In this document: positions 1 through 9,703 of the stretch, piece by piece
Position numbering within the stretch: the first letter of the stretch is position 1
Layout of the letters: the number at the start of each line of letters is the position of its first letter
Source: Candidatus Thalassarchaeaceae archaeon
GTDB taxonomy: Archaea; Thermoplasmatota; Poseidoniia; Poseidoniales; Thalassarchaeaceae
DNA: 53,297 nucleotides
Direction: 5' to 3'
NCBI GenBank assembly: GCA_030751995.1
Contig: JASMFB010000003.1
Span: 1-53,297, forward strand
Notes under the pieces: model-generated
What the model was told of the DNA's origin: nothing
The model's input: the letters and a program-made list of their open reading frames with translations, nothing else
The model's database searches: none
Made by a program: the position numbers and the translations under genes

Positions 1-1989
1 GAAGTATGTGTGCTGTCGACGAGGCATGCCTTGAATCCCCAATCTGTGCATCGGCCAGAAGACCAAGTTGTAAGAGATGAAGCCAGTCATGAAATGTAGA
101 ATTCCTAGTTTTTCATTCATCATTCGACCGGTCGCCTTGGGGAACCAATAGTAGATTCCAGAGTAAAGCCCGAAGACGATTCCACCTACGAACACATAGT
201 GGAAGTGAGCGACGACGAAATAAGTCTCATGTAAGTGTAAATCCATCGCTACAGCGGGGAAGTACATTCCTGAGATTCCACCTAATGTGAATGTTGCAAG
301 GAAGCCTAGTGCCCATAGTGTGTGGGTTCGGTAGACAAGACTTCCACCGTGCATAGTCTGCAGCCAATTGAAAATCTTAATTCCAGTTGGAACGGCCACA
401 AGCATCGTCGTCAGCATCGTGACGAATCGCAGAACTGGGCTCATTCCTGAAGTGAACATATGGTGCCCGTAGACAATGAACCCAACAATGCCAATGCCCG
501 CGAGCGCGAAGACCATTGACTTGTAGCCGAAGATTGTTCGTCGCGCACTTGTTGATAGCACCTCAGAAATTACACCAAAGGCTGGCAGCACAACCACGTA
601 CACCTCGGGATGGCCGAAATACCAGAACAGGTGACTCCAGAGAAGCGGATCGCCTCCTGCTGCCGCTTCGTAAAACACAGTCCCTATCGTCCGGTCTAGT
701 AAGACTTGAATCAATCCAATTCCAAAGGCGGGAATTGAGATGAAAAGCATCAGTGTGGCAATCAGCATTGACCACGAGAATAGTGGCATATTCATCCAAC
801 CCATGCCGGGCGCACGCATCGTGCAGAACGTGGTCATGAAGTTGATTCCAGAAATGGTGGATGAGGCGACAAAGAGAATCTGTCCAGCCACCCATAACGT
901 GACTCCGGAATGAGCTGCATGTGAGACAATGTAAGGCGCGTACCCGGTCCACCCCGTATCTGCCCCCTGTCCACTGAAAATTCCAGTGAAGATGAGAATC
1001 GCCCCGGCAGGGTTGAGCCAGAACGCCAGTGCGTTCAAACGTGGTAGGGCTAAATCAGGCGCTCCAATTTGCAATGGAACAATCCAGTTTGCAAATCCAG
1101 CAATCATTGGCATGGCTGCGAGGAAAATCATCGTCGTACCGTGCATGGTGAAGAACTGATTGTATTCATCCTGAGTCAGGAAATCGTTTCCTGGTGATGC
1201 AAGTTGAACCCGGAAAATTAGGGCGAACATACCCCCTACTCCGAGGAAGAACAGACCGTTGGCCATGTACAACGAACCGACATTTTTGTGGTCCGTACTG
1301 GTGATAAAATCACTGAACCATGGCCAGAAGTTCTCCCAAGCAAACGCGTCTGGACTCTGTCTGTAGAATACCCAAATCACACATCCGAGGGTTATCATCA
1401 CCATCAGGAGAATTGCTGTAGCAAGAACAGTCAATCCACTTGCTTGTTCCGATGGTTGTGGACCAACATCTAGGGTTAGACGACCATACATGTCGCCTCC
1501 ACTGGTTCCATCGCCGTTGACTGAATTTGTGTGAAGAACGAATTTAGCCCCCCCTTCTGATGGGGCGGTCCATTCGACTTGCCACTGGGTTTGATCATTG
1601 CCTTGCCCAGTGTCATCAGCATCGATACCGTTGTGCGTGACACTGCCGTCAGGATTTTCCTTCACCGAGTCATCGACAGCTGCAAGAGAACCTGCACTAG
1701 CCCAGAGATGGAACCCCCCGAGTGCTGTTGCTCCAGGATCCGTGCCCGACGGGCCACCAGTGAATGTAATGTTGAGCGTGTAGGTTGCTCCACCTTCCAA
1801 CTCCGCAGGGAGCCCTTCGAGACTGGGCACAACCTCTTCGCTTGGACTCTGACCGTGACAGGCACACCCATCATTCTGGACGCCAGATACACCAAACGGA
1901 TACGATTGGGCACTAGGTGCAAGTGCCACCGCAATCAAGAGAATGGCAAGGATGGCTATGGCACGAGGATTCCTAAACGCTTTCAACAT
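1..1989 (-). CDS. coxA: Cytochrome c oxidase subunit I (3' end outside window) with an N-terminal signal peptide and a ~170-aa extracellular GCACHG domain
   Basis: Manual translation from ATG at 1989: MLKAFRNPRAIAILAILLIAVALAPSAQSYPFGVSGVQNDGCACHGQ... then a TM helix and classic COX1 (STDHKNVGSLYMANG, FGHPEVYVVVLPAFG, AVPTGIKIFNW, HLHETYFVVAHFHYV). No stop codon seen across the junction. The ORF is absent from the supplied track because it runs off the window edge. Confidence 0.93.
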   Translation of the reverse strand, partial: MLKAFRNPRAIAILAILLIAVALAPSAQSYPFGVSGVQNDGCACHGQSPSEEVVPSLEGLPAELEGGATYTLNITFTGGPSGTDPGATALGGFHLWASAGSLAAVDDSVKENPDGSVTHNGIDADDTGQGNDQTQWQVEWTAPSEGGAKFVLHTNSVNGDGTSGGDMYGRLTLDVGPQPSEQASGLTVLATAILLMVMITLGCVIWVFYRQSPDAFAWENFWPWFSDFITSTDHKNVGSLYMANGLFFLGVGGMFALIFRVQLASPGNDFLTQDEYNQFFTMHGTTMIFLAAMPMIAGFANWIVPLQIGAPDLALPRLNALAFWLNPAGAILIFTGIFSGQGADTGWTGYAPYIVSHAAHSGVTLWVAGQILFVASSTISGINFMTTFCTMRAPGMGWMNMPLFSWSMLIATLMLFISIPAFGIGLIQVLLDRTIGTVFYEAAAGGDPLLWSHLFWYFGHPEVYVVVLPAFGVISEVLSTSARRTIFGYKSMVFALAGIGIVGFIVYGHHMFTSGMSPVLRFVTMLTTMLVAVPTGIKIFNWLQTMHGGSLVYRTHTLWALGFLATFTLGGISGMYFPAVAMDLHLHETYFVVAHFHYVFVGGIVFGLYSGIYYWFPKATGRMMNEKLGILHFMTGFISYNLVFWPMHRLGIQGMPRRQHTYF

Positions 1990-1998
1990 AATATCACC

Positions 1999-2634
1999 TC
2001 AGGCGTGTACCTCGACAACAGCCGTCATGTAGCCGTGATCCTTGCCACAGTACTCAGTACACATGAGAAGAGAAGATCCAATCTCGTCAGTACTAGGAGT
2101 ATGATAGAGTCGAGTGTACATCCCGGGTTGGGTATCTTCCTTAAGGCCCCAATCAAGGAAGAATGGCGCATGTGTAACATCCGTTGAAGTCATGTTGAAC
2201 ATGTAAGATTCCCCGGCCTTCAATCGAAGCAGAGGTCTAGTCTGACCCTCAACATCAATATTTGATACTTCACAGATATCCGCATCCAAATCACCGCAGT
2301 CGAAAGCCCAACTCCACTGGCTTGAATTTACTTTCACTTCGTGAGCGTCAGGATCTGCAGTCCACATCTGATCTATGGGGCCCCAAGCGATGAATGTCAG
2401 ATAGACGATGAGGATGAACGGCACTATCGTCCAAGTCAATTCCATCTTGAGATTATCGTTTTCTGCGGGAAATACGCCGGGAGTAAAGTTGTCGATATTG
2501 TTGTCACTACCATCTTTGGAACGGAAGACGAGGGAATTGTAGAGTAACCAAACTACGACGATAATGAGGACGATGAGTGCCCAGAAATTGAACACATCAA
2601 ATAGTTCCCAGAACACCTCGCCGCCTGCCTCCAT
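1999..2634 (-). CDS. coxB: Cytochrome c oxidase subunit II
   Basis: CuA motif LLMCTEYCGKDHGYM, N-terminal TM helices, adjacent to cox1. Confidence 0.93.
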   Translation of the reverse strand: MEAGGEVFWELFDVFNFWALIVLIIVVVWLLYNSLVFRSKDGSDNNIDNFTPGVFPAENDNLKMELTWTIVPFILIVYLTFIAWGPIDQMWTADPDAHEVKVNSSQWSWAFDCGDLDADICEVSNIDVEGQTRPLLRLKAGESYMFNMTSTDVTHAPFFLDWGLKEDTQPGMYTRLYHTPSTDEIGSSLLMCTEYCGKDHGYMTAVVEVHA

Positions 2635-2713
2635 TGTCTATCCTCAGCCGGCCCGGAGAGAGGACGCTATATGAGCGTTGTCTGGCCCCCCGTAGGGGGG
2701 TCAGCAAAATGAA

Positions 2714-3091
2714 TTGAAACTCAATATCCAGCCGATTAAATCAAGAATCAACCATGTCCATTGTCTCATGATGGGAGATTGGCCCGACGGACTTCTACGT
2801 GAGGACGAGGATGGTGTGATTTTGGCCGTCGCCGTTCAGCCCGCCGCTAAACACGTAGGAATCGCTGGAATCGATAATTGGCGAGGCCGTTTGCAGGTCG
2901 CCGTCAGGACCCAACCACAGAAAGGAGCTGCCAACGAAGCCGTCCGTGAGTTGCTCTCAGAAGCGTTCGACACACCACTTGCATTCGTCAATATCGTTGC
3001 TGGCCACCGCTCACGCCAGAAGTCGATTCTCTTCAGTGAAACCCCACTCTCAAAGATTGAATCATACTTGGGGGCTTACCTTGCCGAATGA
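2714..3091 (+). CDS. DUF167/UPF0235 (YggU-like) protein
   Basis: Typical 'VAVQPAAKHVGIAGI...LQVAVRTQPQKGAANEAVRELLSEAF' signature. Confidence 0.8.
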   Translation: MKLNIQPIKSRINHVHCLMMGDWPDGLLREDEDGVILAVAVQPAAKHVGIAGIDNWRGRLQVAVRTQPQKGAANEAVRELLSEAFDTPLAFVNIVAGHRSRQKSILFSETPLSKIESYLGAYLAE

Positions 3092-3557
3092 CCGAGACGC
3101 GCGTTACACTACAGCGGGACAAGCATTGGGCCAAGCCCGTTTTCGAAATCGACCACCATCATCTGGAGGCTGCGGGTGCCCCATTTTGGTTGAAGGAAAA
3201 AAGGATGTGTTCGCACTCAAAACCATGGGATTCACAGGGCCCATTGAACAAGTGAATAGGGGTTGGGATCAATCCCGATTGGTCACCTATATTTTCGAGA
3301 CTTATGGAATTCTCAACAAGGTGGACCAAGGTGCCTCAGTAATTTTGCTCATGGATTGGGATAGAACCGGCGGTCGCTTGCAACGAAAAATCGGTGAGCG
3401 ATTGCAAGCCTTTGGAATGCGCATTGACAATGAGACGAGAATGGAACTGGTTCGTGCCATGAAACCTGAAGGTCGTACTGTAGAGGGATTGAAGGCCCAC
3501 GCTGAAAAATTACGTCCATACATCAATCAATCAGACCCGGGAACAGAAGAAGAGTAA
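3088..3557 (+). CDS. Small Toprim-domain protein (UPF0292-like), apparent frameshift near 3179-3187
   Basis: PILVEGKKDVFAL...VILLMDWDRTGG = Toprim EGxxD and DxD motifs. The ATGA-overlapping start at 3088 lies in a different frame from the Toprim core. Confidence 0.75.
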
Positions 3558-6437
3558 TTACTCGATTTGGATGGCTATTCGAAGATCCAAGCGCCCTTCT
3601 AATCCATCCCTAATCTGATCCAATTCAGCAAGTCTTCTGGCCAATTCATCCTGTAACTTGGTGATGAGGCTATTCTTCATCCGAACCCAACGGGGATCCG
3701 GCATCCTACCTTCTGAGCGAGCGGTCCAATCCGCATCTGCTAGTTGGGCCATTTCACGCATAATCCTTCGATGCCATGCATGTTCTGCATTGTCACGCAA
3801 CTCACCGATTAGCGGCAACAGACGAAGCCGTTCGCTCTCCAATAATGCTCCTTCAATCGGGTCCAACAATGCTTGTAGGTCACTCTCTCGAACTACTTCG
3901 CCCCCGCGTAAGAGTTGCAGTGGTTCGGCTCCATCATCTAGTACAGGTACACCCCCAGCATCGAGATAAAGCCAGCGTCTGACTGTGGTTCTTGTTAGAC
4001 TGTCAACAGTCCAATCTATACATACACACCATGCAGCTTCTTCTGGTGTAGAATCGTCACGTTCAACTCGTAGAAACAGCGGCGAACTATCTTCAATTTC
4101 TGTGAGTAATCGAATGAGTGGGTGATGAGGTGTGATGAAGATGTGCTGGGGATTTAGTCTAGCCAAGTCTCGCTCAAAGATGACATGGAACCAATGAGGT
4201 CCTGAACTATCTGCAGACGTGGTGATGGTTTCCATCCAACCCACAGTATCCCGATCAATTCGTTGATTGTCCATGGCCCGTTGGGCCAATTCATGAACCA
4301 AATCTGCCTCCAGTCCGAGCATCCAAATTCCCGGCTCGCGAGTGGGGTGCAATTGGGCATGTTCTCCAAGTTGGTACATCATCCAATCTTGCAATTGTTG
4401 GGCGCCGACACCTAGGTGATGACGATGAACCGAATTTCGAAGCGCGGAAATTCCCGGGTCGGGCCCGACCCATTCACGTTCTTCATTTGCGCGTTCTTCA
4501 AGCCACAACTCTCGCCTGTCGAGTAGTGTCATAACACCATCTACATCTTCATTCGAAGCATCCGCAGCAGAAACCATTCGCAATCCAATTGGACGATCCA
4601 GTTCAGTTCTAGCCACCATTCGCATGGCCTGACCAAGCATCGGATCAAGCATACCGAGTGCATCTTCAAAGAGTCGAATTCGGTGATACAGACGATGCAG
4701 GATTGCTGCATCAATCGTTCCTTCGACAGCAAGATTGAGAATCTGAATTTCCTCTGCCGTTTGACCGAATCGATCTAACCTACCGATTCGTTGTTCAATC
4801 CGCATGGGATTCCATGGCAGATCGTAATTGACCAATCTGTGGCAGTGTTGTTGGTCCAAACCTTCACTGCCCACTTCGCTTGATAACAACACATCGAATT
4901 CACCATTTCTAAATCGTTCTCGAATAACATCTCTGTCTTGCATCCGCGTTCGACCTGTGATGACCTCGCAACTGATTCCATCAGCAGTCAGACGTCGTTG
5001 CAGGTGCTGGAGAGTTGCATGGAAATGGCTGAACAGCAGAATTCCACCAGTTTGGTCATCGTTAAGACTTTGTTCAATCCATGAGATGAATGCATCATAT
5101 TTTGAATCAGTTTCACCCAGCGCTTCGGCAGCATCAATGAGTTCGTTCAAGTTCCCAAGCCGACGAAGCATTCGAATTTCGACTTCTTCCAAATCGATGT
5201 CATCTTCTGCTTCATCCATATCGTCCAGAACTTCACGTGCCTGAGAGTGCAATTGGCGCACAACGTGTCCTGCAAAGGCAGGCAAGCAAGAAGAAGCCAT
5301 CCGTTCAGGCACAATCAATGCCCAATCGAAGACCTCCCCCTCAGGATGCCTCATTTGTATGAGAGTCCTTGCCCATGCTCGTGCAGCTTCGTAAAGTCGC
5401 CACTCCTCGGGTGTGAGCGTGATGTCGAGAGTGATTGCACACCGACGGGCCATGTGCCAGTCCAAATCCCGACGTCTGGTTCGTACCAGAAGATCGTTCA
5501 AGGGTCTTAAGCGTCGAATCAAATTCGCCAATCGTCGCCTTGAATTCTCTATTCTCTGTTCATTCCAAGCATCTTCGTCCTGAATCAAATTGATTGCCTC
5601 GACAAGTCGGGGGTCACCTGCAAAACCAATCGTATGCTGAAGCGATTGGAAGTGATCAATCGCTCTGGGTAGATTTGGCACCGGTCGTGAAATACCATCC
5701 AACACATCGTTGAGCATTCGTGTTGGCCTCATTGTGCGGAAGAATTGTTCGATTGTCGGCCATCGGTCTGGTGCCAATAAACTGAGTTGCACCCACAATT
5801 CCTCTTCTCGTAAATTGACAGGGGTTGCAGTCATCAGTACACTTTGACGTGAGCGCATGGTCAGTAATTGCGCGGCATCGTGCAACCGACTGCGCGGGTT
5901 TCGACAATGGTGTGCTTCATCGATGATAGTCAACATCACCTCGGGCAACGTATCCATCAATTGCTCTAGAGTCGCCGACCTTCGCAGAATTCCATGACTA
6001 ACGATGACAATTCTTGGCTCCCCCTCCGACAATCTCTCGACGATTCTCAATAGACGACGACCACTGTCAGCCACCTCGGCCACAAGGTCTCCTCTGTGGT
6101 GTAATTCTTGCTTCCATTTTGAACGTAGGGAGCCAGGGCAGGCAATGATGATGGCACCGGTTTCACCGGTTGCGTGGAGTCTACGAATGATTCTAATTGC
6201 AGAGATTGTTTTTCCAAGTCCAACCTCGTCAGCAATCAGGATTCCTTGCCAAGGAGAGCTTGCCAAACGAGCCGCAGGTAGATGCTGGTGTGGTTGGTCC
6301 TCCCATCGACCAAAGGCGTGCATGGGTGCTGCATCACTGGCCGGATGCTTCAGAAGAAGATCGGTCCATCGGAGGTCCGATGGTAGATTATCGGCCGCTG
6401 CCGAGTCTACATCATCTCTTGTCCCGGAGACGGCCAT
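3558..6437 (-). CDS. SNF2-family DEAD/DEAH helicase (RapA-like)
   Basis: Walker A DEVGLGKTISAIRII, DEAHHCRN box, motif VI QRIGRLDRFGQ. Confidence 0.88.
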   Translation of the reverse strand: MAVSGTRDDVDSAAADNLPSDLRWTDLLLKHPASDAAPMHAFGRWEDQPHQHLPAARLASSPWQGILIADEVGLGKTISAIRIIRRLHATGETGAIIIACPGSLRSKWKQELHHRGDLVAEVADSGRRLLRIVERLSEGEPRIVIVSHGILRRSATLEQLMDTLPEVMLTIIDEAHHCRNPRSRLHDAAQLLTMRSRQSVLMTATPVNLREEELWVQLSLLAPDRWPTIEQFFRTMRPTRMLNDVLDGISRPVPNLPRAIDHFQSLQHTIGFAGDPRLVEAINLIQDEDAWNEQRIENSRRRLANLIRRLRPLNDLLVRTRRRDLDWHMARRCAITLDITLTPEEWRLYEAARAWARTLIQMRHPEGEVFDWALIVPERMASSCLPAFAGHVVRQLHSQAREVLDDMDEAEDDIDLEEVEIRMLRRLGNLNELIDAAEALGETDSKYDAFISWIEQSLNDDQTGGILLFSHFHATLQHLQRRLTADGISCEVITGRTRMQDRDVIRERFRNGEFDVLLSSEVGSEGLDQQHCHRLVNYDLPWNPMRIEQRIGRLDRFGQTAEEIQILNLAVEGTIDAAILHRLYHRIRLFEDALGMLDPMLGQAMRMVARTELDRPIGLRMVSAADASNEDVDGVMTLLDRRELWLEERANEEREWVGPDPGISALRNSVHRHHLGVGAQQLQDWMMYQLGEHAQLHPTREPGIWMLGLEADLVHELAQRAMDNQRIDRDTVGWMETITTSADSSGPHWFHVIFERDLARLNPQHIFITPHHPLIRLLTEIEDSSPLFLRVERDDSTPEEAAWCVCIDWTVDSLTRTTVRRWLYLDAGGVPVLDDGAEPLQLLRGGEVVRESDLQALLDPIEGALLESERLRLLPLIGELRDNAEHAWHRRIMREMAQLADADWTARSEGRMPDPRWVRMKNSLITKLQDELARRLAELDQIRDGLEGRLDLRIAIQIE

Positions 6438-6490
6438 AGGCCAAACGGTCGAGCGGGCGTTCTTGAACCCTCGGACGGGGATTCCCTTTG

Positions 6491-6934
6491 TTAGGGAAGT
6501 TGAACGCCATTTTGTTTGACTGTATTCAACACAACGTGCGTCACAGTTCGGATAATTCCTTCACTGGATAACACGGTCTTTGATAGATCATCCAAGTGCG
6601 CACGGTCGCGCACGCGGGCGAGAACCATTGAGTCAAATTCCCCCGTGACATCGTAGATTCCAAAGACACGAGAATCCTTGGCGATTCTTCGTTGAACCTC
6701 CATCAGTTGACCTTTCTCTATGCGAAGGCCACAGAGTACCGTCATGGTCCACCCCACCTTTTCAGCATCGATGTGAACACCATATCCATGTATGACTCCC
6801 ATTTCCTCCATCCGTTTGACACGATTTGACACAGTGCCGAGCGCCACACCAACCTCCTCTGCAATCGAGCGCATCGAAGTTCGCGCATCGGCCAGCAGAA
6901 CGGCAAGGATCCGCCGGTCGACGTCGTCAATCAT
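6491..6934 (-). CDS. Lrp/AsnC-family transcriptional regulator
   Basis: MIDDVDRRILAVLLADARTSMRSIAEEVGVALGTVSNRVKRMEEMGVIHGY wHTH plus RAM-like C-terminal domain. Confidence 0.88.
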   Translation of the reverse strand: MIDDVDRRILAVLLADARTSMRSIAEEVGVALGTVSNRVKRMEEMGVIHGYGVHIDAEKVGWTMTVLCGLRIEKGQLMEVQRRIAKDSRVFGIYDVTGEFDSMVLARVRDRAHLDDLSKTVLSSEGIIRTVTHVVLNTVKQNGVQLP

Positions 6935-6964
6935 AATTCGCGGTATTCACGACAGACCTTGAAT

Positions 6965-8074
6965 CTATGTTGGAGGCTCTTTGTAGAGTGTGAGGTCGAG
7001 AACCCAACCACCCATTTCGTCGACTTCAATGCTCCATTCAGTTTCAATTGTGGCAATGTTCACTTCGTTCAATCCTCGCTCTGGTTTGACGCGAACGACA
7101 ATCGTTCTTTCAGTTCCAGCCGGCAAATCAATCTCCCGAATTTCCTTCGCCAATCTCCACGGGGGTAACACGCGAACCTCTCGTAGATGCAAATCTCGCA
7201 GACCCGCTTTCAAGTAGGCAATGGGTCGTCCCTCTGTATCCCGACTACCCCGTAATCGCGGTAGCATAACCTCGCGTTTCCATTCGGATCTAACGATAAC
7301 TGTCAGGCCAAATATGATGAATCCCAAGGCGAGAAGACTGGACGCTCGGTGCCCAGAATCCTTCGGTCCATTGTCGGAGAGCGGGACATTCATTGCGAGC
7401 AAGGCATGATTCTCTTCGGTCATCATATCTGAGAGGAGAATTACAAATCGAAGACGTTCAGAATCATCACTGGTCAATCCGTTTCCAGGGACGAGTTCAC
7501 GCTGAATCGTTCCATTCTCATTGGTAATGGGCGTTGGGTCGTACAGTCGAACAACAGCATGTTGCGAAGGTGTCCGTCCAAACATCTCAACCCCATCTTC
7601 AATTAATATCAATCGTAAAATCCCATTTTCAATTTCAGATAGAATCTGGATATCGACAGTCACATTGAGCGTTTGTTCATCAGACCATCGAACCATTGCA
7701 TGCAGTTCTGCATTGGCTGGTGTTGATGCGTGATCGACTACTTGTAATTCTCCAAGTTCGAGATAACGGTCGTTGGTCTTCAGCGTTCCCAACCCACTGT
7801 CTTCGGGGTGCCACGAAATTCGCAGCACCTCATCGAGTGGAACCTCATCATTTACATCTGTGGGAAAGTGTTCGATAAATCGAGGAATGTCACCTTCCGA
7901 ACTACCCTCTAATTCCTCTACGTTCTCCGGGATTGTCCACAATCCCCACCCCACCATAGCGAGTAGAACGAATGCAACGCAGATGGGTGCCCAAGACCCC
8001 ACCTTGTCCGCGTCCATGCACAATGCGAGTGGTCGATGGCGCATGAATGTCGCCACTACAGCCCCAGTTTCCAT
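6965..8074 (-). CDS. Hypothetical membrane protein with two predicted TM segments
   Basis: Long ORF; hydrophobic stretches WAPICVAFVLLAMVGWGLW and SSLLALGFIIFGLTVIVR. Confidence 0.6.
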   Translation of the reverse strand: METGAVVATFMRHRPLALCMDADKVGSWAPICVAFVLLAMVGWGLWTIPENVEELEGSSEGDIPRFIEHFPTDVNDEVPLDEVLRISWHPEDSGLGTLKTNDRYLELGELQVVDHASTPANAELHAMVRWSDEQTLNVTVDIQILSEIENGILRLILIEDGVEMFGRTPSQHAVVRLYDPTPITNENGTIQRELVPGNGLTSDDSERLRFVILLSDMMTEENHALLAMNVPLSDNGPKDSGHRASSLLALGFIIFGLTVIVRSEWKREVMLPRLRGSRDTEGRPIAYLKAGLRDLHLREVRVLPPWRLAKEIREIDLPAGTERTIVVRVKPERGLNEVNIATIETEWSIEVDEMGGWVLDLTLYKEPPT

Positions 8075-9672
8075 TTGAGGATGAATTGCTCTGACTCAGA
8101 CATCATGAGACTGAGCTTTCCAGCCAACCAAGCGGGAATATTTTCACCGGCATAGTTCAGCAATATTCCACCATCGCGTTCATTCTGAAAGACATCACCC
8201 AACGTCGAGCGTCCTGGTTCTTCCCCATCCAGCAGCCGTTTGAGTAACGTTTTGTCTATTTCGAATCGATGATGCTGTACGCGATTCGCTAGAACGTGGA
8301 GCCCAGTTGAGACCAATCGATTGTGCCCACCCCTCAACTTCCAGACCGGTTGACCTGCTTGCAAAACTCGCATCGGTTGCCAATGGCCACCGGGATAGAG
8401 GCGATTCTTAGCAGTCAACCGAGGTGCGGCCCACATCCAATCTCGAATTCCTTCCGTACTGATGTGTGCAAAGTGCCCTCTCCTCCACATTGCCAGTCCT
8501 TGTGATTCGATGCCCCATTCATCAAACAGCACCATATCTTCTTGCTCTGCAATTCGTAGGTCTTTCTGCCCGGGGGGTTTTGGTTCAATTGGTTTTGGTT
8601 CTCTTCCTTCATCTCGCGGGTGTGCGCGCGTGGCGCGAGCCGAATCATGTTCGATTTCTGTTTGAGTGAAGATAGCTATGAAGAAACCAGAACCGTCATT
8701 TTCATCATTCCATACCCGAATACACGATTTTGTCAATTCGGTCATTCCAGAACGCGTTTTGAGTCCCGGAAACATTTCCTCACGATTAACTTCAGATAGG
8801 GACAACCAAGGAAAGCGTTCGAGAACCATCTCGACGACTTGCTCATTTTCCTGGGGGTCGATGGAACAGGTCGAGTATACCATTCTCCCCCCGGGTCGAA
8901 GAAGAAGAGCACCTCTAGAGAGAATGCCCGCTTGAAGTCGCGACATTTGCATCCCATGCAGAGGTTTCCACTTCCTCCAGACATCGGTATTCTTCCGAGT
9001 CGTCCCACTTCCCGTGCAAGGTACATCAACCAATATCCGATCAAAGCCCGGCTCAGCTACACGTGGAAAGTGACGGCCATCTTCACGAACGACAACCATG
9101 TTCAGATGCCCTGAACGCTGAGTGTTCGAGACTAGATGATTGGCTCGTCCCGGATTGGGTTCATTTGCCACAACCAACCCTTGCCCGCAGAGCGATTCTG
9201 CGATTTGAGTGGCTTTTGATCCGGGGGCTGCACACAGGTCGAGAACCCGATGATTTGGTTGTACATCTAGAGCCTGAACAGGCATCATCGATGCCGCTTC
9301 TTGTTGGGTAATTCGTCCGGTTGCGTGTAGAGCTTGAATCTTTGAACGCAGTCCGGCATCTGGACACTTTGCCTTCTCCCAAGGAAGGGTGTATGCACCA
9401 CCCATTCCTGTGAACCATTCAATTGGCATTGCTCCCATCTGTAGCAATTCTGCACGTGTCCATTCCAAATCTGAACGACAGGGGTTCATTCGAACGGTTT
9501 CAGGAAGCCTCGGCGTTGCTGAATCAAGCCAAATGTCGAGTTCACCGGGTCGGAGTTGTTCCACCAGTTTGGCCAACTCACTAGCCGCAGCATGGGCGCG
9601 CCAATCCGAAACCATCTCGCCCATATCCATATGCGAAGTGATGCCAAACTTCAGCGCATCGGCCACGCCCAA
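8056..9672 (-). CDS. NSUN/RsmB-like RNA (cytosine-5) methyltransferase with C-terminal accessory domain
   Basis: VLDLCAAPGSKATQIAESL, DVPCTGSGTTRKN, MVYSTCSIDPQENEQVV (two catalytic Cys motifs). Confidence 0.9.
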   Translation of the reverse strand: MGVADALKFGITSHMDMGEMVSDWRAHAAASELAKLVEQLRPGELDIWLDSATPRLPETVRMNPCRSDLEWTRAELLQMGAMPIEWFTGMGGAYTLPWEKAKCPDAGLRSKIQALHATGRITQQEAASMMPVQALDVQPNHRVLDLCAAPGSKATQIAESLCGQGLVVANEPNPGRANHLVSNTQRSGHLNMVVVREDGRHFPRVAEPGFDRILVDVPCTGSGTTRKNTDVWRKWKPLHGMQMSRLQAGILSRGALLLRPGGRMVYSTCSIDPQENEQVVEMVLERFPWLSLSEVNREEMFPGLKTRSGMTELTKSCIRVWNDENDGSGFFIAIFTQTEIEHDSARATRAHPRDEGREPKPIEPKPPGQKDLRIAEQEDMVLFDEWGIESQGLAMWRRGHFAHISTEGIRDWMWAAPRLTAKNRLYPGGHWQPMRVLQAGQPVWKLRGGHNRLVSTGLHVLANRVQHHRFEIDKTLLKRLLDGEEPGRSTLGDVFQNERDGGILLNYAGENIPAWLAGKLSLMMSESEQFILKWKLGL

Positions 9673-9703
9673 CCTTCAACGGCCGTGAATGAAAGGACAC
9701 ACC

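Noticed and set aside
516-952. Small ORFs (75 aa +, 129 aa -) within 516-952
   Set aside because: They lie inside the manually translated COX1 reading frame and have no recognisable features; spurious frames. The same applies to most short track ORFs embedded in long genes.
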